Assembly: GCA_035699745.1 (NCBI GenBank)
Contig: DASSPH010000069.1
Coordinates: 124,001 to 188,000 of the forward strand
Reading direction: 5' to 3'
Length of the DNA stretch: 64,000 bases
From: Vicinamibacterales bacterium
GTDB lineage: Bacteria > Acidobacteriota > Vicinamibacteria > Vicinamibacterales > 2-12-FULL-66-21
The translations under genes were made by a program, and so were the position numbers. Position 1 is the stretch's first letter. Every line of letters begins with the position of its first letter. Below are positions 7,459 to 16,658 of this stretch, in pieces. Under the pieces are notes generated by a model that saw only the letters and a list, made by a program, of their open reading frames with translations, did not search any database and was not told the DNA's origin.

Positions 7459-8793
7459 CTACTTGGCCGCGGTTTCCCTGATGGCCTCGAACAGGATCTG
7501 AATCGCCGGTCCCAGGGCGTCCAGCGGCATGAACTCCGCGTCGCCGTGCATCGACAGGATCGAGGCGGCGGGGATGATTCCGGGAAACACGCCGTAGCTC
7601 TTCACCCCGCGCGGGCGGAAGCCGTTCGAGTCGGTGCCGAACGGCACCGTCATCGGCGTGACGATCGCCTGCGGATGATGCCGTGTGATGGCGGACTCGA
7701 GCGCCCGGTAGAGCGGCGTCTCCTGCGAGCTGACCACCGGATCGTCGCCTTCATAGATCACGTCGATCTTGATCGACGGCTCCGCGAGCCTGCCTTCGAG
7801 CAGCTTCAGCCACTGCGCCGCGGACGTGCCGGGCAGCACGCGGCAGTCGAGCGTCGCCTCGGCGACGGACGGGATGACGTTGGCGCGCGGCGGATCGCCG
7901 ACGCCGGATCGCAGGCTGGTGAGCGAGATGGTCGAGCGCTGAATCGCGTTGTTGAACTTGTTCGCGACCAGCGGACCGCCGATCCGCGACTTCATCGTCT
8001 CGACGACAGGGAACGGCGCCGACTCGATCGGCGCGGCGAACAGCCGCGACAGCGCGCGCATCAACCGCTCGTTCGGATTCTGATCGTGCGGCTGGGAGCC
8101 GTGTCCCGCGACCCCCTCGGCGCGCAGCCGCAGCCACATGATCTTCTTCTCCGCGACCGAGATGCCGAACACCAGCTTGCCGGGGGTGAACATGTCGCGG
8201 CTGCCGAAGCCTCCCTCGTCGATCACGTACTCGGGATCCAGCTCGGCATAGTGGTTCTTGCGCATCCAGCTCGCGCCCAGTTCGCCGCCGACCTCCTCGT
8301 CGGGGACGAACATCAGAAGCACGTCACGCGTGAGCGGCACCTTCTGGCGGTGCAGCATCAGGAACGCGTAGAGGTGCGACGTGCCGATCCCCTTCATGTC
8401 GATCGTGCCGCGTCCCCACATCCTGCCGTCGGCGATCTCCGCGCCGAACGGGTCCTTCGTCCAGCGCGACGGATCGGTGGGGACGACGTCCATGTGGCTG
8501 AGGAGGAGAATCGGCTTGCCGCCGGTCCCGGTTCCCTTGAGCCGGGACAGCAGGATCGATCGGCCCGGCGCCGACTCGTAGCGCTTCACCTCGAGCCCTT
8601 CGCGCGCGAGGATTGCCGCCAGGTAGTCCGCGGCTTTGGTGACGTCGCCGGGAGGGTTCGACGTGTTGATCCGGACGTAGCCCTGCAGCGTCTTCAGCGC
8701 CTCCGCTTCGACCGCTTTCCAGTCGGGCGACTGCGCCGAAGCGAGGGCGGGAATCGTGAGCAGGGCGAGGAGCAGGCGGGCGTGTCGGCGCAT
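7459..8793 (-). CDS. Secreted M20 family metallopeptidase (ArgE/DapE/CPG2 type)
   Basis: 444 aa. ATG at 8793 gives a signal peptide (MRRHARLLLALLTIPALASA), whereas the open frame further upstream does not code for anything recognisable. Zinc-site motifs are in order: H100 and D102 in LLSHMDVVP, the metal-bridging Asp in RGTIDMKG, the Glu pair in PDEEVGG, and a C-terminal His. The lid/dimerisation domain lies in the middle (VAGHGSQPH, then NVIPSVAEATLD). Likely cleaves terminal amino acids or acyl groups from peptides in the periplasm; the exact substrate cannot be read from sequence. Divergent from the LanC-like gene across 69 bp; convergent with the GT cluster. Confidence 0.88.
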   Translation of the reverse strand: MRRHARLLLALLTIPALASAQSPDWKAVEAEALKTLQGYVRINTSNPPGDVTKAADYLAAILAREGLEVKRYESAPGRSILLSRLKGTGTGGKPILLLSHMDVVPTDPSRWTKDPFGAEIADGRMWGRGTIDMKGIGTSHLYAFLMLHRQKVPLTRDVLLMFVPDEEVGGELGASWMRKNHYAELDPEYVIDEGGFGSRDMFTPGKLVFGISVAEKKIMWLRLRAEGVAGHGSQPHDQNPNERLMRALSRLFAAPIESAPFPVVETMKSRIGGPLVANKFNNAIQRSTISLTSLRSGVGDPPRANVIPSVAEATLDCRVLPGTSAAQWLKLLEGRLAEPSIKIDVIYEGDDPVVSSQETPLYRALESAITRHHPQAIVTPMTVPFGTDSNGFRPRGVKSYGVFPGIIPAASILSMHGDAEFMPLDALGPAIQILFEAIRETAAK

Positions 8794-8850
8794 CTCCCCG
8801 ATTCTAACCAGTCGCGGCCGCGGCTGCGCGGACGCGCCTCCCGAGTGGCG

Positions 8851-8856
8851 TATAGT
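8851..8856 (+). promoter_or_regulatory. -10 box (TATAGT) very close to the LanC-like ATG
   Basis: TATAGT ends six bases before the ATG at 8863, so a sigma-70-type start site would fall at or next to the initiation codon and give a leaderless mRNA. No Shine-Dalgarno is visible before this ATG, which agrees. The -35 region is weak. Confidence 0.45.
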
Positions 8857-8862
8857 GCGCGC

Positions 8863-10191
8863 ATGAGGACTCGCATCTTCACGGTCGCTCTCCTCATCGC
8901 GGTGGTGGGCCTCCTCGCCAGCGCCCGCGAGGCAGCGCAGACCCGGACCCAGCCGACCTACCGCGACGTCGCGGTCGATGCCGCCAAATGGATCCGCAAC
9001 TCGCGGATGGAGACCTTGTTCGGGATTGCGTGGCCCGCGGACCCGCAGGATCCCAAGACGGTCAGCACCGCGCTCTACAGCGGCTCGCCCGGGGTCGTCC
9101 TCTTCCTGCTCGAACTGCACGCCGCCACCGGTGACGCCGCCTACCTCGCCGACGCGAAGCGCGGCGCCGACGAGCTGATGACCAAGGTGTCGTCCGAACC
9201 GCAGATGGGCCTCTACACGGGCGTCGCCGGGCTGGGCTTCATGCTCGGCGAGACCTGGCGCGCGACCAGGGACGACAAGTACCGCAAGGCGGCGCTCGGG
9301 GCGGTCCGCATTCTTGCCGACAAGGCCGGCGAGGTCGGCAAGGGGGTGCAGTGGAACAACTCGAACGACATCATTTCCGGCACTGCGGGCATCGGCCTGT
9401 TCCTGCTGTACGCGTCGGACACCTTGAAGGAGGAGAAGGCCGGCTGGCTCGCCGTGCGCGCGGCGGACCGGCTGCTCGAAGTCGGCATCGCCGACAAGGG
9501 GGGCACCAAGTGGGCGATGGATCCGAACGTCGCGCGGATGATGCCGAACTTCTCGCACGGCACCGCCGGGATTGCCTACTTCCTCGCCGCGGTGCATAAA
9601 GCAACCGGCGGACGCCGGTTCCTCGACGGCGCGCTCTCGGGCGCGCGGTACCTCCTGGCGATCGCGAAGACCGAAGGGGACATCTGCCTCGTCCCGCACA
9701 ATCAGCCGGACGGGCTCGACCTTTATTATCTCGGCTGGTGCCACGGCCCGGCGGGCACCGCCCGCCTGTTCTACCAGCTCGCGCAGATCACCGGCGACAA
9801 GACGTGGATGTCGTGGGTGCAGCGTTCGGCGAACGGCGTGCTGACCAGCGGCATCCCGCAACAGCGCACGCCCGGGTTCTGGAACAACGTCAGCCAGTGC
9901 TGCGGCAACGCCGGCGTCGCCCAGTTCATGCTCGATCTCCACAACGTGACGCGCGAGGCGAAGTATCTCGCGTTTGCCGAGCGGGTCACCGCCGATCTGC
10001 TCGCGCGCGCGACGCGCGACGTCAGGGGAACCCGCTGGGTGCAGGCGGAGCATCGCGTGCAGCCGGACCTGCTGGTCGCGCAGACCGGCTACATGCAGGG
10101 GGCGGCAGGCATCGGCATGTGGCTGCTGCGGCTCGACGCCCAGCAGCGGAAGCGCACGCCGCTCGTCCGCTTCCCCGATTCACCATGGTAG
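8863..10191 (+). CDS. Exported LanC-like (lanthionine cyclase fold) protein with Cys3 zinc site
   Basis: 442 aa, with a clear N-terminal signal peptide (MRTRIFTVALLIAVVGLLAS). The rest is the alpha/alpha-barrel of LanC-like proteins, shown by repeated G-x-AG turns: SGSPGVVLFLLEL, TGVAGLGFML, SGTAGIGLFLL, HGTAGIAYFL, HGPAGTARLF, GNAGVAQFML and QGAAGIGMWLL. Zinc ligands: C293 in GWCHGPAG and C346-C347 in SQCCGNAG. In NisC the second motif is Cys-His; here it is Cys-Cys, as in the CCG subgroup of class II synthetases such as ProcM. There is no precursor peptide, dehydratase or transporter gene nearby, so this is not a lantibiotic cluster. It may be a periplasmic thiol or zinc enzyme. Upstream of cydA by 36 bp, same strand. 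Confidence 0.85.
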   Translation: MRTRIFTVALLIAVVGLLASAREAAQTRTQPTYRDVAVDAAKWIRNSRMETLFGIAWPADPQDPKTVSTALYSGSPGVVLFLLELHAATGDAAYLADAKRGADELMTKVSSEPQMGLYTGVAGLGFMLGETWRATRDDKYRKAALGAVRILADKAGEVGKGVQWNNSNDIISGTAGIGLFLLYASDTLKEEKAGWLAVRAADRLLEVGIADKGGTKWAMDPNVARMMPNFSHGTAGIAYFLAAVHKATGGRRFLDGALSGARYLLAIAKTEGDICLVPHNQPDGLDLYYLGWCHGPAGTARLFYQLAQITGDKTWMSWVQRSANGVLTSGIPQQRTPGFWNNVSQCCGNAGVAQFMLDLHNVTREAKYLAFAERVTADLLARATRDVRGTRWVQAEHRVQPDLLVAQTGYMQGAAGIGMWLLRLDAQQRKRTPLVRFPDSPW

Positions 10192-10227
10192 CTCGCGGCG
10201 AATGCCCCCGGCAGGGAGCGTGGAGAC

Positions 10228-11547
10228 GTGCCTGATGCCGTGATCGCGGCGCGCTGGCAGTTCGCGTTCACGATCATGTTCCACTACCTCTTCCCCATCC
10301 TGACGATGGGATTGGGGGTGCTGATCGCGGTCTTCAAGACGATCGAGCTGCGCACCGGGAATCCGCAGCACGGCATCGCCGCGCGCTTCTGGGCGCGGAT
10401 CTTCGCCATCACGTTCGCCGCCGGAGTCGTCACCGGCATCCCGATGGAGTTCCAGTTCGGCACCAACTGGGCGCGCTTCTCCCGCTATGCCGGGCCGGTG
10501 GTCGGCCAGACGCTGTTCATGGAAGGGGTGTTCGCGTTCTTCGCCGAATCCTCGCTGCTCGGCGTTTTCCTCTTCGGGGAAGGACGCATCGGCCGGCGCG
10601 CGCACTGGCTCGCCGCGGTGGGCGTGGCGCTCGGCGCGGTGCTCTCCGGCTACTTCATCGTCGCCACCAACGCCTGGATGCAGCATCCCGTCGCCTACCG
10701 CGCGGCCGGTGACCACGTCGAGCTGACCAGTCTCTGGGGGCTGCTGACCAACCCCTACCTGCGCTGGCAGTATCCGCACGTGATCTCGGGATCGATGGTG
10801 ACCGCGTCGATGGTGGTGGCGGGGATCGGCGCGTTCTACCTGCTCGCCCGCCGCCACGAAGAGACCGCGCGGGTGTTCGTGCGCGTCGGCGTCGTGTCGG
10901 CGGCGCTGTTCTCGCTGCTGTCGCTGTTTCCCACCGGCGCCTTCCACGGCGAGAACATCACCCGGTTTCAGCCGGCGAAGATGGCGGCGATGGAAGGGGT
11001 GTTCAGGACCCGGGAAGGCGCGCCGCTCGCGATCATCGGCATGCCCGACACCGAGCGGCAGGAACTGATGGATCCGATCTACGTGCCCGGCATCCTCAGC
11101 TATCTCGCCTACGGCAACTTCTCCGCCCGCGTCACCGGGCTGAACGACATCCCGAAGGATCTGCACCCGCCGATCGAGATCGTCTACTACGCGTACCACA
11201 TCATGGTGGGGCTCGGCACCATCTTCATCGCCGTCACCGCCGCCGCCGCGTTCTTCCTGTGGCGCGGCACGCTGTTCGATCGCCGCGGCATGCTCTGGAT
11301 CCTGATGCTGACGATGCCGTTTCCCTACGTCGCGAACGAGGCGGGATGGGTGGTCGCGGAAGTGGGGCGCCAGCCGTGGACGGTCTACGGCCTTCTGCGC
11401 GTGGCGGACTCGTCGTCGACCAACGTCACCGCCGGCATGACCTACTTCACGCTGTTCGGCTTCATGGGGCTCTATCTCGTGCTCGGCATCCTCTACCTGC
11501 TGCTCTTCGCGCGCATCGTCGACGAGGGCCCGCGAGAGCAGCCATGA
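10228..11547 (+). CDS. cydA: Cytochrome bd-type ubiquinol oxidase subunit I
   Basis: 439 aa, GTG start. Subunit I of the quinol oxidase that reduces O2 to water at the cytoplasmic membrane without pumping protons. H19 (in FHYLFP) and H184 (in YPHVISGS) fit the heme axial positions. The signature GRQPW (residues 380-384, GRQPWTVYGLLR) is present, and about nine membrane helices are visible. The length and the short segment around residues 245-300 fit the short Q-loop or cyanide-insensitive (CioA-like) subgroup rather than the long E. coli form. The stop overlaps the cydB ATG. The 36-bp gap to the LanC-like gene allows co-transcription. Confidence 0.95.
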   Translation: MPDAVIAARWQFAFTIMFHYLFPILTMGLGVLIAVFKTIELRTGNPQHGIAARFWARIFAITFAAGVVTGIPMEFQFGTNWARFSRYAGPVVGQTLFMEGVFAFFAESSLLGVFLFGEGRIGRRAHWLAAVGVALGAVLSGYFIVATNAWMQHPVAYRAAGDHVELTSLWGLLTNPYLRWQYPHVISGSMVTASMVVAGIGAFYLLARRHEETARVFVRVGVVSAALFSLLSLFPTGAFHGENITRFQPAKMAAMEGVFRTREGAPLAIIGMPDTERQELMDPIYVPGILSYLAYGNFSARVTGLNDIPKDLHPPIEIVYYAYHIMVGLGTIFIAVTAAAAFFLWRGTLFDRRGMLWILMLTMPFPYVANEAGWVVAEVGRQPWTVYGLLRVADSSSTNVTAGMTYFTLFGFMGLYLVLGILYLLLFARIVDEGPREQP

Positions 11548-12554
11548 GCCTGAACAGCGCCTGGTTCGTGCTGCTCGCCTTCACCCTTGCCGTGTATGCG
11601 ATCCTCGACGGTTTCGACCTCGGTCTCGGCGCCATCCACCTGCGCCTCGGCCGCACGCGGCAGGAGCGCGAACGGCTGATCGACACCATCGGCCCGGTGT
11701 GGAACGGCAACGAAGTGTGGCTGCTGGCCGCCGGCGGCTCGATGGTGGTCGCATTCCCGAACCTGTACGCCGCGAGCTTCAGCGGCTTCTACCTGGCGCT
11801 CATGCTGGTGCTCTGGCTGCTCCTGCTCCGCGGCCTCGGGATCGAGTTCCGGCATCAGATTCATCACCCGATGTGGGAGGACGCGTGGGACGTGGTCTTC
11901 GCGCTGTCCAGCGCGCTGCTGGCGCTGCTGTTCGGCGTCGCGCTGGCGAACGTGCTGCGCGGCGTGCCGCTCGATGACACGGGCGTGTTCCGCGGCACGT
12001 TCACCGTGCTGCTCAACCCGTTCTCGCTCCTCGGCGGAGTGCTGTCGGTGTCGACGCTGGCGCTGCACGGAGCCTGCTGGGCGGCGCTGCGGACCGACGG
12101 AGATCTTCAGCTGCGCGCCCGGCGGTTCGCGTCGATGCTGTGGACGCCGTCGGCGCTGCTGCTGCTCGCCGTCATCGCCGCCAGCTTCGTCGTCCGGCCC
12201 GGGTTCGCCGGGAACTTCACCCGTCATCCGATCCTCTTCGCGTTCCCGCTCGCCGCCGCCGCCGCACTGGCGTCGAACCGGGTCTCGATCGCGCGGCATC
12301 AGGACAGGCGCGCCTTCATCGCCTCGTCCGCGTATATCGCGGGCGTGCTCGGATCCGTCGCCGCAGGCCTGTACCCGACGCTGCTGCCGGCCTCGGGAAG
12401 CGGCACGCCGCTCGATATCTACAACGCCGCCGCGCCGCCGCAGAGCCTGCGGATCGCGATGGTCGTGTATCTGGCGGGTCTGGCGATCGTCAGCGTCTAT
12501 CTGGTCGCGGTCTATCGAGTGTGGAAGGGGAAGGCCGGCGCGGTGTATCGCTGA
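11544..12554 (+). CDS. cydB: Cytochrome bd-type ubiquinol oxidase subunit II
   Basis: 336 aa. ATG at 11544 overlaps the cydA stop (ATGA). The N-terminal family signature is intact: FVLLAFTLAVYAILDGFDLG, then IGPVWNGNEVWLL. Eight to nine hydrophobic segments follow. It pairs with CydA to form the heterodimer. No cydX-type small ORF follows; the next gene (malQ) is convergent with a 4-bp gap. cydDC assembly genes are not in the window. Confidence 0.95.
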   Translation: MSLNSAWFVLLAFTLAVYAILDGFDLGLGAIHLRLGRTRQERERLIDTIGPVWNGNEVWLLAAGGSMVVAFPNLYAASFSGFYLALMLVLWLLLLRGLGIEFRHQIHHPMWEDAWDVVFALSSALLALLFGVALANVLRGVPLDDTGVFRGTFTVLLNPFSLLGGVLSVSTLALHGACWAALRTDGDLQLRARRFASMLWTPSALLLLAVIAASFVVRPGFAGNFTRHPILFAFPLAAAAALASNRVSIARHQDRRAFIASSAYIAGVLGSVAAGLYPTLLPASGSGTPLDIYNAAAPPQSLRIAMVVYLAGLAIVSVYLVAVYRVWKGKAGAVYR

Positions 12555-12558
12555 CGGC

Positions 12559-14118
12559 TCACAGCCGCTCGAACCGCTCCGCCAGCGCCGCCATGAACGC
12601 GGCGCGCTCGCGGCCGCCGGCGTCCCTCTGCAGATCCTCGACCGGCCACGGGAGCCGCCACGTCCAGTTCTGCGCATCGATCAGCGCCGGCGTGTTGACG
12701 CGCTCGCGCCAGCCGAACACGTCGTGAATCGGCAGCAGAACGATGTCCGACGACGACGCGTAGAGCGCGGTGACGATGGCATCGCGTACCGGCGCGCCGA
12801 ACGGCGACTCCGGATCCAACCCGCGTCCGACGATGGCCGCGACGGCGCGGCGCTCGTCGAGATCCGCCTCGTCCCACCACTGGGCGACGGTCTCGGTGTC
12901 GTGCGTTCCACTGGTGGCGACCGAGATTCGGGGATACGTCGCGGGATCCACGAACGGCTTGCCTTCCGCATCCCAGTGCCGCTCCCAGCGCAGCACCTTG
13001 TACCCGGGGATCTCGAGGCGCAGCAGCGTCTCGCGAACGAAGGCTGGAATGACGCCGAGATCCTCGGCGATGATCCGCGCGCCGGTCGCGCTCAGCACGT
13101 CGAGCACTCGTTCCCCCTGGACGACCTGCTCGCCCTGATCCGCGGGGACGAACGCGGCCTCGCCCGACTGCTCGCGCACGTAGGTGCGGAAGAAGCCGAC
13201 GAGATGATCGACGCGGTAGCCGTCGTACAGATCGGCGCTCCGCCGCGCCCGCGCCGCGAGCCAGCGGAAGCCGCCGGCGGCGATCGTCTTCCAGCGATAC
13301 GCCGGAAACCCCCAGTCCTGCCCGGTTTCGGAGAACGCGTCCGGCGGCGCCCCCACCGACGCATCGAGGCGGAAATCCTGCTGCCGCGACCAGACGTCGG
13401 CGCTGTCGCCGCTGACCATGAACGGAAAGTCGCCGAAGACGCCGATGCCGCAGGCGTCGCGCGCCTCCGCCCACTGATCGGCCGCGAGCCACTGCAGGTA
13501 GGAGTAGAACAGGATCTCGCCGGCGAGATCCTGCCGGGCGCCCGCCAGCGCCGCGGGGTGGTGATCGCGGACCGCCTCGGGCCAGTCGCGCCAGTAGCGC
13601 CCGTCTTCCCGCGCGTGGAGCGCGCGGAACAGCGCGTAATCGTCCAGCCACCAGCGCGCGCGATCGAGGAAGCGCTTCAAGCGCTGCGCTCGCGGCGTGT
13701 TCGCGTTCCACTCCGTCGTCCGGAAGTGCTCGAAGCCGGCGCGCAGCGCGCGCGTCTTGATCGCCCGCACGCCGGCGTAGTCGACGGCCGGCGCCGCCCG
13801 CGCCGCCTCGAGCCGCGCGCGGTCGTCCGCCGAGAGCAACCGCTCGCCGCCGAGCGACTCGATGTCCGGGACCGCCGACGGCGCGATGAAGATCGGATCG
13901 ATCGCCATCGCGCTCATCGCCGAGTACGGGGAATTCTGGCCGTCCGCCATCTCGTTGATCGGCAGCAGCTGCACGAACGACGCGCCGGCCTCCGCCAGCC
14001 ACGCGCCGAGACGCGGCAGATCGCCGATCTCGCCGATGCCCCAGCTGGCGCGCGAGGGGATCGAGAACAGCGGCACCAGCACGCCGGCGTGCCGGCCGTG
14101 GAAGAAATCACGCGCCAT
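12559..14118 (-). CDS. malQ: 4-alpha-glucanotransferase (GH77, amylomaltase)
   Basis: 519 aa, the usual size of bacterial amylomaltases. It transfers alpha-1,4-glucan segments between maltooligosaccharides in the cytoplasm. The GH77/GH13 catalytic residues are visible: nucleophile D304 in YRVDHLVGF, acid/base E352 in IAEDLGVIP and D407 in SGTHDTETV. The N-terminal GVLVPLFSIPSRASWGIGE and LLPINEMADGQNSPYSA are typical of the family. Its start overlaps the end of the upstream aminotransferase gene by 11 bp, so the two are likely coupled. No other glycogen or maltose genes lie nearby. Confidence 0.95.
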   Translation of the reverse strand: MARDFFHGRHAGVLVPLFSIPSRASWGIGEIGDLPRLGAWLAEAGASFVQLLPINEMADGQNSPYSAMSAMAIDPIFIAPSAVPDIESLGGERLLSADDRARLEAARAAPAVDYAGVRAIKTRALRAGFEHFRTTEWNANTPRAQRLKRFLDRARWWLDDYALFRALHAREDGRYWRDWPEAVRDHHPAALAGARQDLAGEILFYSYLQWLAADQWAEARDACGIGVFGDFPFMVSGDSADVWSRQQDFRLDASVGAPPDAFSETGQDWGFPAYRWKTIAAGGFRWLAARARRSADLYDGYRVDHLVGFFRTYVREQSGEAAFVPADQGEQVVQGERVLDVLSATGARIIAEDLGVIPAFVRETLLRLEIPGYKVLRWERHWDAEGKPFVDPATYPRISVATSGTHDTETVAQWWDEADLDERRAVAAIVGRGLDPESPFGAPVRDAIVTALYASSSDIVLLPIHDVFGWRERVNTPALIDAQNWTWRLPWPVEDLQRDAGGRERAAFMAALAERFERL

Positions 14119-15277
14119 GGATCCGTGCCTCGATCGCGCGCAGCCCGCGCGCGAACACGTCAGGGTCGGCCAGCAGGCTGACCACGAGGAAGGCCTCGTG
14201 CGGGAAGTCGAAGAAGTACCCGGGGTGGACGACGACGCGATCGCGTTCGAGGAGGTCGAGCACGAGCGCTTCCTCGCTGCGAATCGCCGGCACCCGAACG
14301 ACCGCCGACCAGCCGCCGTCGGCGGGCAGCACCGCCGCCCCGCCCGAGGTGCTGATCGAGCTTCGAAGCCGCGCGTAGTTGCCGCGGACGCGCGCGCGGA
14401 TGCTGTCGCGAACCACCGAGCCGATCGTCAGCAAGCGCGGTGCCGCCATCTGGATCGGCGTCGACACCGACAGGTAGGTGTCGCAAATCAATTCAAGACG
14501 ATCCAGCGCCTCCGCGACGTCCGCCTCCGGCCCCTGCACCGCGATCCATCCGAGCTTCACCTGCGGCAGGCCGATGGTCTTCGACAGCCCGCCGAGGCGG
14601 AAGACGAGGCATTCGCCGGCCGACAACGCCGGCGGGTCGGCGACCGCGTCGGCGGCAAGCGGATAATCGCAGAACACCTCGTCCACGATCAGCGCCGCGC
14701 GGCGGCGGGCGCACCGCGACACGAGCTCATCCGCGTCGGCGGGGTCCAGCAGGGCGCCGGTTGGATTGTTCGGCGTCACCGTCAGCACCACGCGGGTGTC
14801 GTCGGACCACGCCGCGTCGAGATCGTCCCGATCGATCGTCCACACGCCGTGATACTCGAGCAGATAGCGCCGCTGTCCGACGCCGTCGAGCCGCGTGAGG
14901 TGGTCGAACAGCGGGTAGCTCGGCGCCGGCGTGAGCGCGGTCGAGCGGCCCGGCTCGCAGAGCAGCTTGAACAGCAGTGAATATGCCTCGCTGGTGCTGG
15001 CGGTGAGGACGATACGATCGGACGTGATGTCGATGCCGCGCCGCGCGTACTCGGCGCGGATGGCGTCGCGGGCCGCCGGCAGACCGAACGGGGACGGCGC
15101 GTAGTCGAGCGCCGCCGGGTCGGCGAGCCCGGCCAGCAGATCGGCTGGGTAGGAAATGCCGGCGCGGGTCGGATTCGAGACGGTGAGATCCGCGAGTCCG
15201 CCCCGTTCCCGGGCGCGCGCCAGCGCGCGCGCCAGGCGGTTCGGGGTGCGATCGTCCGGAACGCGGCTCGAGAACAC
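14108..15277 (-). CDS. Class I/II PLP-dependent aminotransferase
   Basis: 389 aa, GTG start at 15277. Fold-type I aminotransferase: substrate-binding SNPTRAGISYP near residue 34, cofactor-loop region around LTASTSEAYSLLFKLL, NNPTG, and the Schiff-base lysine K233 in LSKTIGLPQVKLGW. The length matches aspartate/alanine-type enzymes; the amino acid specificity is not evident. Overlaps malQ by 11 bp at its 3' end. The 49-bp divergent gap to the M16 gene leaves little room for two separate promoters. Confidence 0.88.
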   Translation of the reverse strand: MFSSRVPDDRTPNRLARALARARERGGLADLTVSNPTRAGISYPADLLAGLADPAALDYAPSPFGLPAARDAIRAEYARRGIDITSDRIVLTASTSEAYSLLFKLLCEPGRSTALTPAPSYPLFDHLTRLDGVGQRRYLLEYHGVWTIDRDDLDAAWSDDTRVVLTVTPNNPTGALLDPADADELVSRCARRRAALIVDEVFCDYPLAADAVADPPALSAGECLVFRLGGLSKTIGLPQVKLGWIAVQGPEADVAEALDRLELICDTYLSVSTPIQMAAPRLLTIGSVVRDSIRARVRGNYARLRSSISTSGGAAVLPADGGWSAVVRVPAIRSEEALVLDLLERDRVVVHPGYFFDFPHEAFLVVSLLADPDVFARGLRAIEARIHGA

Positions 15278-15326
15278 CTCTCAAGGATATTTGGTAAGTT
15301 GGTGATCTGGCGAGGTTGTGATCTTC

Positions 15327-16658
15327 ATGTTCCGCACAATTGTCCTGGTTGCCGCTCTGCTTCAGGCCGGCGCCGCGCCGAAAGCCGGTCTGGACGTGCC
15401 GTTCACCCAGTTCACGCTGCCCAACGGCATGCACGTGATCCTGCACGAGGACCACACGGTTCCGCTCGTGACGGTGAACGTCTGGTACCACGTGGGATCC
15501 GCCCGGGAAAAGCCCGGACGCACCGGTTTCGCGCACCTCTTCGAGCACCTGATGTTCATGGGATCGAAGCACGCGAAATACGGCGACTTCGATCGCCTGC
15601 TCGAGGCCGCCGGCGGCACCAACAACGCGTCCACCGCGGAGGACCGGACCAACTACTACATCGACGTGCCGTCGAACGCGCTCGAGCTCGCGCTGTTCCT
15701 CGAATCGGATCGCATGGCCTACCTGCTCGACGCGATGTCGCCGAAGACGGTGGACGCGCAGCGCGACGTGGTGAAGAACGAGCGCCGCGAAGGGGTCGAG
15801 AACGCGCCCTATGGCATGGCGTCGATCGAGATCGCCGGGATGCTCTATCCGAAGGGACATCCGTACCGCTGGCCGGTGATCGGCCACATGGAGGATCTCA
15901 CCGCGGCGAGCTACGAGGACGTGGTCGAGTTCTTCCGCACCTACTACCAGCCGGCGAACGCCAGCCTCGTCGTCGCCGGCGACATCGAGCCGGCGGGAAC
16001 CCGCGCGCTGGTCGAGAAATGGTTCGCCGAGGTGAAGCCCGGAACGGCGCCGCTGCCGCCGATCGACTACCCGCGGCCGAACGTCACCGCCGTGCAGAAG
16101 AAGACGATCACGGATCGCGTGCAACTGCCTCGCCTCTATCTGACCTGGGTCAGCCCGCCGCACCTGACGCCGGGCGACGCGGAGCTGGACGTGGTGTCGT
16201 CCCTGCTCGCCGGCGGCAAGAACTCGCGGCTCTACAAGCGGCTGGTCTACGAGCTGCAGATCGCGCAGGACGTCGCGGCCGTCCAGGCCTCGAAGACGTT
16301 GAATTCGGAGTACCAGATCATCGTCACCGCCCGGCCGAACGCGTCGATCGATCGGATCCGCGGCATCGTCGACGAGGAGCTCCGCAGGCTGCAACAGGCG
16401 CCGCCGTCGGACCGCGAGTTCCAGCGCGCGCTGAACCAGATCGAGTCGAGCTTCTACGATCGGATGGAGCGGATTGGCGCCTACGGCGGCGTCGGCGATC
16501 AGCTGAACGCGTATTACTTTGCGGCCGGCAATCCCGGCTACTTCAACGAGGATCTCGCGCGCTACCGCGCGCTCTCGCCCGCCGACGTCACCGCCGCGGC
16601 GGCGCGATTCCTGCCGCTCGACAGGCGTGTCGAGCTGATCGTGGAGCCGCAGAAATGA
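15327..16658 (+). CDS. M16 family zinc peptidase (catalytic member)
   Basis: 443 aa from ATG 15327. A GTG at 15318 is an alternative, but its spacing to GAGG (15312-15315) is too short. A short hydrophobic N-terminus (FRTIVLVAALLQAGA) suggests export. The inverted zinc motif HxxEH is intact as H70-LFE-H74, followed by the family stretch NNASTAEDRTNYY and an ERREG helix that would supply the distal Glu. It is a pitrilysin/processing-protease-like enzyme degrading unfolded peptides in the periplasm. The stop overlaps the next M16 gene. The two together should form the M16B heterodimer. Confidence 0.92.
   Translation: MFRTIVLVAALLQAGAAPKAGLDVPFTQFTLPNGMHVILHEDHTVPLVTVNVWYHVGSAREKPGRTGFAHLFEHLMFMGSKHAKYGDFDRLLEAAGGTNNASTAEDRTNYYIDVPSNALELALFLESDRMAYLLDAMSPKTVDAQRDVVKNERREGVENAPYGMASIEIAGMLYPKGHPYRWPVIGHMEDLTAASYEDVVEFFRTYYQPANASLVVAGDIEPAGTRALVEKWFAEVKPGTAPLPPIDYPRPNVTAVQKKTITDRVQLPRLYLTWVSPPHLTPGDAELDVVSSLLAGGKNSRLYKRLVYELQIAQDVAAVQASKTLNSEYQIIVTARPNASIDRIRGIVDEELRRLQQAPPSDREFQRALNQIESSFYDRMERIGAYGGVGDQLNAYYFAAGNPGYFNEDLARYRALSPADVTAAAARFLPLDRRVELIVEPQK

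Noticed and set aside
7546-8862. Extension of the LanC-like frame to a start 439 codons upstream
   Set aside because: That stretch is the complement of the M20 peptidase gene and has shadow composition (Arg/His-rich). The signal peptide and -10 box define the start at 8863.
8863-10191. Lanthipeptide biosynthetic cluster
   Set aside because: No precursor peptide, dehydratase, protease or ABC transporter gene is found nearby, and the LanC-like protein carries a signal peptide.
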